Shown one piece after another: positions 35,269-46,990 of a DNA stretch of 64,000 bases. Origin of the DNA: Argentina anserina. Lineage: Eukaryota > Streptophyta > Magnoliopsida > Rosales > Rosaceae. The translations under genes and the position numbers were made by a program. A model generated the notes under the pieces. The model worked only from the letters and a program-made list of their open reading frames with translations, was not told the origin of the DNA and made no database searches. The stretch spans positions 15,451,001-15,515,000 of the forward strand of contig NC_065875.1 in the NCBI RefSeq assembly GCF_933775445.1. Reading direction: 5' to 3'. The number at the start of each line of letters is the position of its first letter. Positions within the stretch are counted from its first letter, which is position 1.

Positions 35269-37354
35269 CTAAGCCGCTTGCATGTGGATTCCTGCTTCTG
35301 AATTGACATGAATAGATTCAGTAGCTTCATCTTCATCGGGTAGATCATCTGACTGCATTTCTATTTGATTAAGGCTTCGGACGAATCCAGAAAATGAAGG
35401 AAAATGCTCAGGTGAGAAGAAATAAGCTCCCATTCTCTGATAAGTGAACAAGTCTATCCCATTGTCGCCTGACAAGTTCTTCTTTATCTGTTGAAATCCT
35501 CCTGGAGCTCCTGAAACTGATGAGTTTTGACCATAAATTTCAACCCCATGCTTTCTGCAAACCATTCTAATTTGGGATAGTAATGACTCCGGACTAGAAT
35601 GGGATTCGTGCGGTTGATGTACATCTGATAAGTCCAATCCTGGCAATATCATTTTGCAGGAATTTTTCACAAACATATCTGCGACTGCTTCATAACCATC
35701 TCTCGTGGACGTATTATAGAACCCAGATGTCAGCTCGGATGGGTGAGACCTTGTTTTGTACCAAGAGTACATTAGAGGGACTTTGCCATATACTTTAACT
35801 TCTGTTTCACCAAAAGTTGAAGAAGCAAGGGAAAGGATACGATCTCCATGAGATATTAGCTGGTTTGAGTACCAGGACAGGAAGAAATCACCATATGATG
35901 ACTCCCATGATCCTCCATGGTCCTTGAAGAAGGCGTTTGAGTCCGGTGACTGATTATAGCTCGGAGCATCATGGGGACCGCCAAGACCCCATAGAGGATT
36001 TCCGGTTGCTTCAGCATGCTCTTTAAGACTGCTAAGCATGTTTTCATCAAAACACTGGAATTCACCTACCCCAGGAATTTTGCCACTTTTGACTAACTGG
36101 TGATGAGAAGGATATCTAAGCTCACCATCTGGTCCTAGGCTCACTGAGATGCCCTGAAATTTAGCAAAACAGGAGTTATTGAAAGTTCAACATACATACT
36201 TAACTTAAGATGACTAAATTTTGCTTTTAGACTTAATGATGACTGCTTACCGTGATTGTGGAACCAAGGAAAGGCGAGAAAGAAGCTTTAAAATTTTCAC
36301 AGAAATCGTGGTAAACTTGAATTGGAGTCTTTCCATTGAGAACAGGAAGTTTATCAACAGCCAGTGATAAGCAGTCCTCGTATTGCTGCCCTGATCTGTC
36401 TTTAAAGAAGATACCAGGCTGGGACTCCCCTAAGCGGGACACCCAATCAGGCAGTGAGATCTTCGGTTGTTTAGAAGCATGGAAGCAGAGTGATACATGG
36501 ACTTCAAGACCGGCTTTCTGAACCATCTCTACAAGAGAATGGTACGCTGACCACTCATACTCCCCCATGGCTTCTTTCTCAACAACTCCCCACCACACCG
36601 GAAGCTCCACACCTGTCACTCCCAATAGCTTCAGTGCCTTTAGTCCGGCCACAATTGCTCGGGCATGCTTCACCGTGTTGCAGTCTGAAACTGCATCCAG
36701 CGGCAACCCAACCAATAGTCTCACCCCATCATTCTGAAAAGAAAAAAAAACAAGCGAGAAAACCGAGTCAGTCTCAGTCGAGACAACTAGCTCATCCTAG
36801 AACCAAACTGTCCCGACATAGATAGCATAGTACCAAGTATCCTTGTAATTTCAAGCATTTCATCTTTACATTTTTAACAAAACACAGGACAAAATTCTAT
36901 GCATCAGGTATTTACAAACTCAAAGCATCAAGATATGTGACCCCAAAAATTAAGAACATACTAAACATCAAAATCTTCTTGTTTTCCGTAACCCGTTTTT
37001 ATTATTTCATGTATCAATCGAAGTATAATCTTTATGACAATCAAGACTCATTAAAATCTGAATGAAAAACCACTTAAACATAAATATAAACGCTCAGAAG
37101 AAGAAGAAGAAGAAGAAGAAGGTCCTTACCGCTTTGGATCTTTTGGACCAACCCGGAGCTTTAACGGGTCGAACCGATTCAGACTGAACCGCCCGGAGAG
37201 TAAACTGAAGCCGGCCGTTTTTCCAGCTGGTTCTCTGAGAAAAGCTTATCTGGGTCCTCAAATCACCACTCAGTTTACAAAACCCAAACTTCCTATGCCC
37301 CAATTCAGCTCTTCCAATCTTCACCTGAGAGCTTCCAACCAGAGACGCCTCCAT
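35269..37354 (-). CDS. BAM9: Beta-amylase 9-type protein, catalytically inactive
   Basis: Three minus-strand exons, 37354-37130, 36733-36251 and 36153-35269, join in phase 0 to give 530 residues. Residues 1-75 are Ser/Arg-rich with few acidic residues, like a chloroplast transit peptide. Glycosyl hydrolase family 14 follows (VRLLVGLPLD, GVTGVELPVWWGVVE, GELRYPSHH, GVGEFQCFD, LTSGFYN, DGYEAVADMF). The catalytic acid is kept (Glu247 in GPDGELRYPS, soybean Glu186), but the base is Gln445 (IYGQNSS) where active enzymes have Glu (soybean Glu380, GEN). The glycine-rich flexible loop that closes over starch is shortened (HASKQPKISLP), and the inner loop reads LPGLDLSD. The protein should therefore not release maltose. 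BAM9 proteins are known as non-catalytic plastid proteins in starch breakdown, so a binding or regulatory role is likely. A (GAA)n run lies in intron 1. Confidence 0.93.
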
Positions 37355-37737
37355 TTTACCGAAAAAGATCAAATCTTTACACAACCCAGTACAGTCAGCA
37401 ATTAGCACAGAAAATCAAACCCAGAAGCTGTTTCTTGATTTTATCAACGAAAATTCGAGAGCTTTGTGAGTGGAAATGGTTTATATAAACAACGAAGGAG
37501 AGGAAGGGTTTATATAAACAACGTAACGATTGAGAGCCGCAGACGCGCTTTTACGCGCGAATAAAGAACACGAGGTGGACCAAGGGGAATCCGCCACGCG
37601 TCGAGTGAGAAAAGAGCCGCATTTTTTTGGACTTTTTTTTTTGAGGACCAAACAGGTGGTTTTGTGATCTATAAACTTCCTTATCCAAAATGTAATTCCT
37701 AAACCTTGAATTCTCAATCATTGAGAACGGGTAGGAG
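37355..37737 (-). promoter_or_regulatory. Leader and proximal promoter of BAM9
   Basis: On the minus strand, TTTATATAAAC motifs at about 37480-37520 are TATA-box candidates lying 125-165 bases before the ATG at 37354. A CCACGCGTCG segment and GC-rich DNA (ACGCGCTTTTACGCGCG) lie just upstream. Confidence 0.45.
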
Positions 37738-38929
37738 CAAGGATTAAAATCTTCCGATATATCTTTTGATATTTCTATTAAAAAATAATATATTTTAAGA
37801 GTAAATGTTTTATTAAAATATTTATGATATTTTTATGATAATTACGATATATCTTCGATATGTTGAAGAAATATCAAAAACATTTCACTTAAAAAAATTA
37901 ATTTCAACTTGAGGATGTCTCAGTCTCATAAAAGAGTTTTGATTAATTAATCACCTCAAGTCTTTAGAGATATAAAAAAAATTAGAAGAGTAATCTTTCA
38001 ATCGACTAATTTTTAATTTTTCGTAATGCTGTGTTTGGATAAAGTAATTTTATTTTGATGGAAATTTTATTTTCATAATGAATCCTATTTTTAATAATAT
38101 AAAATTCTAAAAATTGAGAATTCTTTTGTTTGGGTACTATTCCCTAAATATTTTTAAAATGGTTAGAATTGCATAAAAATTTGAGAATTGAATAATGACA
38201 CCTATTTTTCATGGAAAATAAATAGGAAAAACATGCTAATCCCTTATCTTTTCCTATAGAATATGCATTTTTCTAGGAATTTCAACCCAAACAAGAGAAA
38301 AAATGTCTAATTTCCGGAATTTAATTAAATTCCTCCTTAATTTTCTCTATTCAAACAGAACATAAAACATATCTGGATGAGGAGTGAAGGTTCAAGTCGT
38401 AACCATTAAGAGTCAAGCCATATCAATGACAAGTGCTCTCCTTGACTTTGAGAGAATCCAAAATAAAAGGGTATCCAGAAGAGGATATCCAAAATTCCAT
38501 GAAATCATCTATCAATCTAGTTATCATATTTACGATTATGGTCAGTTTGGAGAAGTATATGATCAATCATTGAGTTAGGATTCATCCTTACTATCTATTT
38601 CTTAGAGAAAATGTCAGCAGCTCGAAATAGATATATGACTATCATGTTAACTATTACAATTCGTATTATATGGCTCGTATGTTTTAGGTAGAGTATTATA
38701 GTTTTGTTAACTAATGTGCGTCTTTTCAAACACTTAGAACTTTTTTCTAATACTATATAAAGTTAATAATTATATTTGTTTTGTATGTAATTCAATAATA
38801 AATAAATAAATAATTTTGGAACATGAACGATGTTTTTTTTTTCTAATATCCCTGATATATCTCTGATATATCCGATATCTCCATTAAAAAAACGATATAT
38901 CTACTGATATTGATATTTTGAATCTTGGG
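37738..38929. mobile_element. Putative hAT-like non-autonomous element rich in GATATAT
   Basis: The left end CAAGGATTAAAATCTTCCGA and the reverse complement of the right end (CCAAGATTCAAAATATC) are alike. Both subterminal regions are full of GATATATC motifs, as in the element at 42,930. The flanks GTAGGAGC and GTACGAGG could be a worn 8-bp duplication (6 of 8). The interior is AT-rich with no transposase. Confidence 0.45.
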
Positions 38930-40169
38930 TACGAGGACAAAGCCATGTGGTTTGATCTCAGCTCTCAAGGTGTTGGTTATAACTAGATTTTGTGTTGTCT
39001 CATTTGGATTTAAGATTTAGACCTGCCTTATCCTTAACTAATATCTTTTACTTTGATTTATATAAGATAGGGAAATATTTCTTGTTCTTAACATTCAATA
39101 GAGTAACAAGTTGGGAGGGTACTTTTCTTAGTTTTAAGTTTTTAACATCGATCAAAACAAGTTGATAGGTTCAACACGTAATTTTTTGTTTGAATTCCTA
39201 CAGTATTTTGACTCTAATTCAGTTCTCTATCTCTTCTCACTCATGTTTAATTTAAACTTTTGCAAGTAAGGAAACCAAGTTACTTGATTTGAGGAGTCTC
39301 TTGATCTCATATGTAAATTACTTTTGTTGAATACGAATAATTACATCAGTCATATTGGGTAGTGAAGCGTGCAAATTAAGAAACATTATTTTTGTGTCAA
39401 TGTGTAGAAACGATGCCAATAGTATAGAAATGTACGTGTATTACTCTGAAGTGTTGAAAAAACGTGTATTGAGTTTGGAGTACTATTTGATCAATCACAT
39501 ATTCTTTCATTCGCTTGTATTTGAAGAATTCTCTTCCAACTTTCCACTCTGTCTTTATTCATGAATGTCGTGCTACAACACGCCTACACGAAGTCACTAA
39601 TAATACTTAGTTTCTAGTTGTGATGTTGTAATTATACATATCATTTTCTTTAACCAAATAACTTATTTCAGCTGGCTAAACTTAACTAGGTTTTGGTATA
39701 TGGGACTCACCAGTCACCAGTAGCCGACATAGGATAACCAAGCTTTCTAGATTAAAACCACCTTATCAAGCGCTCAGGTCCTTGTCTGCCCTAATCCAAC
39801 TCCAACCTAGGAATTCAATAATTGTGTTGGCTGTATAACACAGTGAGATCTTTTATTTGTGGATACAGAGGTTGGAGATCGAAATGAAGAAGGACGTGGA
39901 ATGAGTGTGGAATAATAAGGCGCCACCTCTTTTTTGGAATGATACACATTACAGAGGTTGATAAGAAGCCACCTCATGCCAACGTCCACATACCACAAAC
40001 CACCTTTTGCTCCTGTTGTTTCGAATCATAAAACTCAACGATTGAGTACAAGAATGCGCCCCATTTCTTCATTTCTTTCTCTGATCCCCGTTCAGTTTTT
40101 GCCATGTGGACCGCCAGCTCAATCAATTAACAACAATATAAATCCTTTTGGAATTTTCTTTTTATTTTT
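38930..40169. other. Gene-free AT-rich sequence
   Basis: Several short frames occur (for example 39355-39564) but none has recognisable content or splice context. Confidence 0.4.
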
Positions 40170-40864
40170 GAGTAAAATCTTTCTATGATACCTAATGTTT
40201 GGCTATTTGAACAATTTGATACCTGATGTATGAAAATAGATAATTTGGTACCTAAAGTTCTCAAATTTAGGCCATTTTGGTACTTATGTCAATTTTGACC
40301 ATATTTTCAGGGTTATTTCCGTCATCTTATCTCCACTTTACTTCATTTTTACATAATACCTCCAAATTGCCTCTAAATTATCACTAAAAATTTGATAACT
40401 CATCCACTTAGTATCTGTGATGATTCACGTATATAATTTTTCATAATGTAGCTATCAATCTAAATTAATTTTAATTATAAGTAATTTAAAAAATATATTT
40501 TAATAAAAAATTACAATTGTATAAATGCAATTTATTTCATTTGCAGAAAATAATTAGGATACAATAAGTATATTAAGAAGAAAATTTATTTTTGATATAT
40601 GCGAAGTAGATGCTAAGTGGAGTAAATATATCAATTTAATTATCTCCGAAAAGAGGCAATTATAGGAAGAAATGAAAAAAAATGTGAATTTAATGAATTT
40701 AGAGATAGAATGACGAAAATAACCTTTAAAATATGATCAAAATTGATAGAGGTACCAACATGACTTACAAATGAGAACTTCAGGTACCAAATTGTCCGTT
40801 TTCATACATCAGGTACCAAATTGTCCAAGTAGCCATACTTTAGGTACCATATGAGGAATTAACC
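40170..40864. mobile_element. MITE with ~150-bp terminal inverted repeats
   Basis: The left arm (40170 to about 40330) and the reverse complement of the right arm (40864 to about 40700) agree along most of their length. Shared phrases include TTTGATACCTGATGTATGAAAA / TTTGGTACCTGATGTATGAAAA, TTTGGTACCT-AAGTTCTCA and TCAATTTTGA-CATATTTT. Each arm contains GGTACC-type words spaced about 40 bases apart. The interior is AT-rich without coding capacity. The long arms suggest a Mutator-like MITE. I could not fix a target duplication. Confidence 0.75.
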
Positions 40865-42273
40865 CTTCATCTTTCAATGAAAATGAGAATTTGACAAATA
40901 TAAAACATGAGCTTTTATTCCTACCTCCCAAAACAACACTTAGACCTCATTTTTTTTCCAATTTCGTTTTAACTTTTCAACGCATGTAAAATTACCAAAA
41001 AGACATAAGAATGAAAAAAGGAAAAAACAAGAGAATTCCAACCGGCCTATTTTAAACTAGCGAATATAAATGATTTTTTCCCTTTTTTGTCAATCCTTTA
41101 TTTATTTTAAGAAAACCCCAATTCACAATAATAAATTAAATAAGATAATTTAATTAATTTCATTTTTTATTGTTAAAAAATATAATAAAAACAATATTAA
41201 TATTCATGAATCAATTAAAAAGCTACATAGAATTTTTTGATAAACTTCTGTTATGATCTGAGAGAAAAAAATTATTCAATAGATGATAGAATTTTTTTAG
41301 TTGCTTTTACTATTTGGTGAGTTAAAAAACATTATGAATTATGAATTTAGGAGTGAAAAAGAAAATTAATTTGAGAAAATGGATTATGTAGTTATTAAGA
41401 ATTTTCAAGTTGTTTATAATAATTGAATAAAAGTAAAATTAGAAAGATATTAAGATTAATGGATAATAGATTGATTTAGCATCTAATAATGATATATTGA
41501 TTATAGACATTTTCGGAAAAGTATGAAGGTCTAAATAACATTTTAAGTATTTGTAAAAGTAAAAAAAAAAGAGGTCTACTAAGTGATGAGGTCCAAATAT
41601 TATTTTTAAAGGTATCAATAAAAACTCTCATATAAAACACATAAAGATATGAAACAGACTCATACTCTACCTCAACAACAGACAACATCTCTCTCCTCTA
41701 TAACAAAAATTATCAAGAACAAACATGAATTGACTCATATGAATCCATGACCTATAGAGTAATTATGCCTAATATCTAAGGTGCACCCTGTAATCATTGT
41801 ATCTCATGGCAGTACAAGCTGAGGAACAATTCACTTCTAGATTTTATTTTTGCCTCTTACTCATGTTGATCATGATAAGGTGCAGTCTTTCAATTTCATC
41901 AACGTGAACCCAACAGATTTCGATATTATGAACCCAGGTTTCAATATCAATCTAGATTCCAACATGAACTTAGATGTCAACATGAACCTTACATTCAAAC
42001 AAGAACCTCCAATATGTTCTAATTGACTTTACAAATATGACAATCGTATATTCATCTTTACCTCCCTCCTCTTATACCTCTAATCAAGCTTCGGAACACC
42101 GACGAGTGAGCAAATTGGATTATTATACCATTTGTACCAGCTCGGGCTTCTCTTCGAGTAATCTTGGTTCGGTGCAGGCTATGCAGTTTTGCTGGCTGTT
42201 CTGCGTTTTTTCTTATGAACAAAGGGAGGGAGAGGAAGAAGAAGATTCATCGTTTATCTTCTTTTTTCGGGGT
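40865..42273. other. AT-rich sequence with an Asn-rich short frame
   Basis: Mostly AT-rich and gene-free. Between about 41840 and 42025 a plus-strand frame without a good ATG encodes an Asn/Asp-rich repeat (SNMNLDVNMNL) ending in TGA. It could be chance from a repeated AACATGAAC word. Confidence 0.3.
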
Positions 42274-42471
42274 TGTTGCAAGATAATAAAACAAGAATAA
42301 TAACTATATAAAATAATATAATTGAACCCTTTATTGATTGATAATTGGGCCTATATATAGACATTACATACAGAGTATCCCGAAGAATCATGGATTCATA
42401 TCTATTACATTAAAACATAATACTCCAATAATACACACACACAATGGTATAATAATAATTATCTCTCAACA
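42274..42471 (-). mobile_element. 3' LTR of a Copia-type element
   Basis: The block begins TGTTG and ends CAACA, so it carries the TG...CA ends with 5-base inverted termini. On the minus strand the bases just before it read ACAAGGGGGAA, a polypurine tract. This marks it as the downstream LTR of an element that reads right to left. It contains a TATATATAGG promoter-like motif. At 198 bp it is a short LTR. Confidence 0.6.
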
Positions 42472-45400
42472 TTCCCCCTTGTGTCGCATGTCTAGGTTGC
42501 ATGGGACACATAACGTTACCTCGGTAAAAACCTTATCAAGCAAAATAAAAATCTCTTGGGTGAAAAACAAAAACTTGATCGAAGGAGAAAAATAGCACAA
42601 CACACCATCTACATTTGATAGCATCATATGAGGTAGACTCCTCTTGAAGTCTACGAAACAACTCCCCCTGATTATTGTTATAATCATGGAGTACAAACAA
42701 CAATGTATACAACGTTCATTACATGCTTCTCAAAAGTAGTCTTAGGCTAATGATTAATCATTAATCTCACCATATATCATTATATCATACATGTTACCCT
42801 TAGCCAAACTTAGATCTTAGGAAACAAGGTTGCATAAGAACTCAAAACAAAGTTTGTAATGGAAACCATATTCCCGTGTGGAATGACTTTAACACACTTA
42901 GACGACCATAACTTCTTCGTTATCATAGGCAATGTTCTAAATATCGTTTTTGGTATCGTATCGGTCGAGAGGTAAAACGATATATCGGGGGATATATCGG
43001 TTTTATCGGGGATATATCGGTTTTATCGGATTTGCTTATTTTCAATAAAATTTATAAAATTATACTTTAATATGTATCAAATAAACTAAAAAAACGGTAC
43101 TAAGTAAACTAAAGAAAATAAATACTTGATTTAATGACAATTAAAGTACACGAACGACATCTAATAATAAAAATAGGCATTTAAGAATGATTATTTAAAC
43201 TTGAAATTCATCATATATATTTAAAATATATAAAGTAAAAATATATATGAAAAAATGAAAAAAAAAAAAGTTTTTCAAAAAAAAAAAGAGGAAATAAATA
43301 TTAAAAAATTAAACAAAAATTGAGAAAATAATAAAAAAATCAAAGTTTGACCGATATATCGGAGTTTGACCGATATTTGACCGATATATCGGGGTTTGAC
43401 CGATATTTGACCGTTGACCGATATAGTCAACCGATATGGCGATATCGTATCGTTTTCTAAATATCGCCGATATATCGCCGATATATCGGCCGATATATCC
43501 GATATTTAGAACACTGATCATAGGTACGAGTAAACCGTAAATTTTCCTAGAAAGTAGACACACGTGACTTTTCAGTGATATAAAGTTCACAACCTAATTC
43601 AATCGAAGATATTCACAGTGCTATGTCAAAATTGACTGACTTGCAAATTCCCGGACACAACTGTCATACTTTGCTAAAATGACCATAACTCACTCAATAC
43701 AATAGATATAACTGAATGGTTGGTGTCCCTGGAAAGAAGACACATAGACCTTTCTAATGGTATCAAATTCACCATATTTGATTGAGTGAGCTGTCCTATA
43801 GGTCTCGTTTAACACCTACGACACTGGATAGATTTTGATTTGTCACATTCAATGTGTCTTTCATAATGACATGGGGGAATGGACCAATGAATTACTGATT
43901 TTAGTCCGAGATGAAATCATACGCTACCAGTGTTAGCAACAACACTAATGAGTATGTTAGTGTGTATGAGCTGCTGGTGGCGTTAGTGTGGAGAAGAATG
44001 TATTGATTCGCTAAATGTAGAACTAGACCCATGTCAATGCAACAATTCAAATCTAATGACAATGCATAGGCGCATAGTTAATACATCATAATGAAAGAAA
44101 TAGTGTCACAAACAACACTTACATATATAGCTCATTGAATTTCTTCATCATCTATACTTACACATAATAGAAAATCAAGAATTAGCTTTCATATGAACAT
44201 GTATGGGTATGAGTTCTTGCAATCGAACTTCGCAATCTGACTGCATAAGCTCTATGTGGTCTAGAGACATTATTGAGCAATTAAGGTCCCTCAGGCACTT
44301 TCATATCTATGTCAATATCTCTTTTACATACATGATATGATTACTATCATATGCTGCAAATCAGTTTTCATGAACACTACTACTGATCAAATAGCAGAAA
44401 GTAATTATGTCCATAACGAGATAATATAACTCAACGTTGTCAATACTAGGATAATGAGACAATCTTTGCACCATAAGTCATGCAAATATTTCATGACTTC
44501 ATCATTCTCATTACACTTACAAAAAAGGACTAACATAACAAGTCTAGTTCAACCTATATTGATTCTTTTCACTTCGGTCAAGTTGCTCATCGTTGATTCT
44601 TTCCAACGAAATAAGAGCATAAGCAAATACGTCATCAATCGTGAGAGATCAATCTATTCACACATGTGCGCGCTTATACGATCAATTGAGAGATTTATTT
44701 TGTTCTCTAGCATCAACAAATGAGTCTGTAGTATCTCATAGAAACTTAGTTGATAGACATGTTCAGAGAATATTTCTTGATAATGGGTGGAATATATGTG
44801 CCTACGTATCTTGCTTATTTCTAGTTTTTGATATTAGAGAATTTGATGGTCTTCCCTTCATCTAGGTAGGAGTCAAGACCAAAGCTATGACCCTTACTAG
44901 TCCATCTTTGTGTTTACCGCCATTGTTTTGTAGTGCAATACCACCGGCGCTGACAACACCACAACGTACAATGGTGTCATCGCCGACTTCCTTCCCACTG
45001 TTAGGGATGGTGCTAACGGTGCTAGGACCAGGTCATATGAAATGCTCTCATATTCTGAGAGTTCCAACCATACCGGCACATCATAACATTTATGTGCGAT
45101 CTCGTCACTTTTGCAATATCGGTAAAGTAATTTAGCATCGAATTGTTGACTTTCTGGAGGTCGATAATGCGTTACACTTCTTATTTACTTAGAGCAGTGT
45201 GAGATCTTAATGAGACATAGTGCCACACCACATCAATTCTTAGCGTTAAATCCAGAATGAGAGCATTCCATATCTCCCCATAACGACGGGAAATATGTCT
45301 CATCAAAGTGACCATTTGCTAATATAACATGATAGAGATCCACAGCTGTATATTGAAAATAGCGCCCAAGTGTTGGTGATTCATAACCAACCAAAATACT

Positions 45401-46500
45401 TTGGGATACAAAAATTGAGGCACATTGAGATACGAGAACGTCTGCTAATCATTTCATGTAGACCTATTGAGATACGAAAATTGAGACAAATATGCAACTT
45501 AACTAAGTATGCGTTTAGAGAAAGAACGTTGGGATCGTATCCAGTAACCATCTGATACGCACCAACTGCTTGGTTAGTTGTGAGTCTGAAACAAATAAGT
45601 GTCGACATGCAAAAACTGGCAGGTTAGTACCCATAACCAAGCCCGAACCTTTGCTAGACCGTCCAATCAATGAACATGAGGAACAAGATGTTAAACGACG
45701 ATCTTAGTAGACATGCAAGAATCATCAAAAGGTCATGGAGGTGAACTCTCCAACATTTATCCAATCGAATAGATTTGATAGGATTGAAGGGTGGTGAGCC
45801 CTTAGTTTGATGATCTTAGCTAAACACATAGGAAATGTAGCATTCTTTGTGGATAGCAAGGTGACGTGTGACCAATGCATCGTTGCATCAACCAATACCA
45901 TAAAATACTTAGAAGGTCCGCATTCTTAGTTGAATAAGTCCACAAAAATGTCATCTTGACTACGTTGTAAGAATGAATTATACTTAATTGAAGCATTCAC
46001 ATGAGAAATTTGACAATAAGAGTCATCAATTAAGCAGGTTTTGTCGGGAGGCTGTGCAAGGAAGCTGCGGAGCAGTTGCATGGGATACATGGCCGCTGCA
46101 GGGCTATAGAGCCGTGCAAAGTAGTAGACCTACGTACAACCAATTTTTGAATTTCTAACAAAGATATTCCCCTCAATTCTCAACATAAGTATCCAAATGA
46201 AAATTATTGGCATGTATGACCTTTAAAACTTAGCAAGGCATGAAGATATATAAAACACAATCTCCACACGAAAATCCATAAAATAAACCACTTGTCCCAT
46301 AGAACAGTGTGGGTGGTTATGTAATCAACAAGACACTCAGTTTCACCGTGAGATATCATCAAAATAAAGTAAAAGAGTTAACAACATGGTGAACTTCTTT
46401 AGACAATACACCATAGAATATTGTAAGAAGGGGGATCATAATAAAGTGCAATCTCATCGAGTGTATCACATGACAATAATACTACATTTTTCAATGTACA
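42472..46500 (-). pseudogene. Decayed Ty1/Copia polyprotein, minus strand
   Basis: On the minus strand, frame-shifted pieces of the Copia integrase region can be read. At about 45905-45700 there is HWSHVTLLSTKNATFP followed by LAKIIKLRAHHPSI, the integrase core. At about 45660-45290 come the AWGHAIL-type helix remnant, KYFGW and GHFDETYFPS-like pieces that follow the integrase in this superfamily. Stops and shifts interrupt every part. The downstream reverse transcriptase/RNase H region is too eroded to read and is interrupted by the hAT element at 42,930. The 5' LTR and primer-binding site were not found. Confidence 0.6.
42930..43516. mobile_element. Non-autonomous hAT element with perfect 8-bp target duplication
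   Basis: ATCATAGG flanks the block at 42922-42929 and 43517-43524. The ends are inverted repeats: CAATGTTCTAAATATCG at the left, CAGTGTTCTAAATATCGG as the reverse complement of the right. Subterminal DNA is packed with CGATATATCGG words in both directions, a typical array of transposase-binding motifs in hAT elements. It is 587 bp long, codes for nothing, and sits within the decayed Copia element, so it is younger. Confidence 0.85.
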
Positions 46501-46990
46501 TGTTGGAAACTAATGTTAGAAGAAACTATCCAAATGGTGCAGGTGGTCACCAATAATAAAACCGGTTGAGCTATGAAAGCGACTTGGAGAAAATTGGAAA
46601 GATAACCGGAAAACCATGTCAAAGAAATGCTCAAAACCGAATGAAACTTTGGCGGGAAAACGTTTCAACAAAGAATATTGTAAACGTACCGGAAAATAAC
46701 AAGAAAACGACGAAGAATCTCCGGAAAACTGGTGGCGCCGATGATTGGAAATCGGCCAGCGGCGGCCGGAATCTGGCAGGTTAGGAGGCCGGACTTCATA
46801 TCCGACAGGGAGCGTCAACAGAAACCGTGCAGTGGTGCCAGAAATGGACTGGAAGACGGCCAAAACGGCCAGAAACATCGGCAAAACGCTGGCAGTGGCA
46901 GGAAATGGTCAAGGAGACCAAAACGACATCAATTTTAATGTTTCGAGATTCGTTTTCCAAATATTAAGTGTCAAATTCACAATGTAGTGA
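46501..46990 (-). other. GC-rich segment with overlapping frames, probably retroelement leader
   Basis: Frames are open on both strands (122 codons minus, 68-80 codons plus), which happens in GC-rich DNA without coding function. It lies where the gag/leader part of the minus-strand Copia element would be. The repeated CCGGAAAA and GGCCGGA words support non-coding repeat DNA. Confidence 0.3.
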
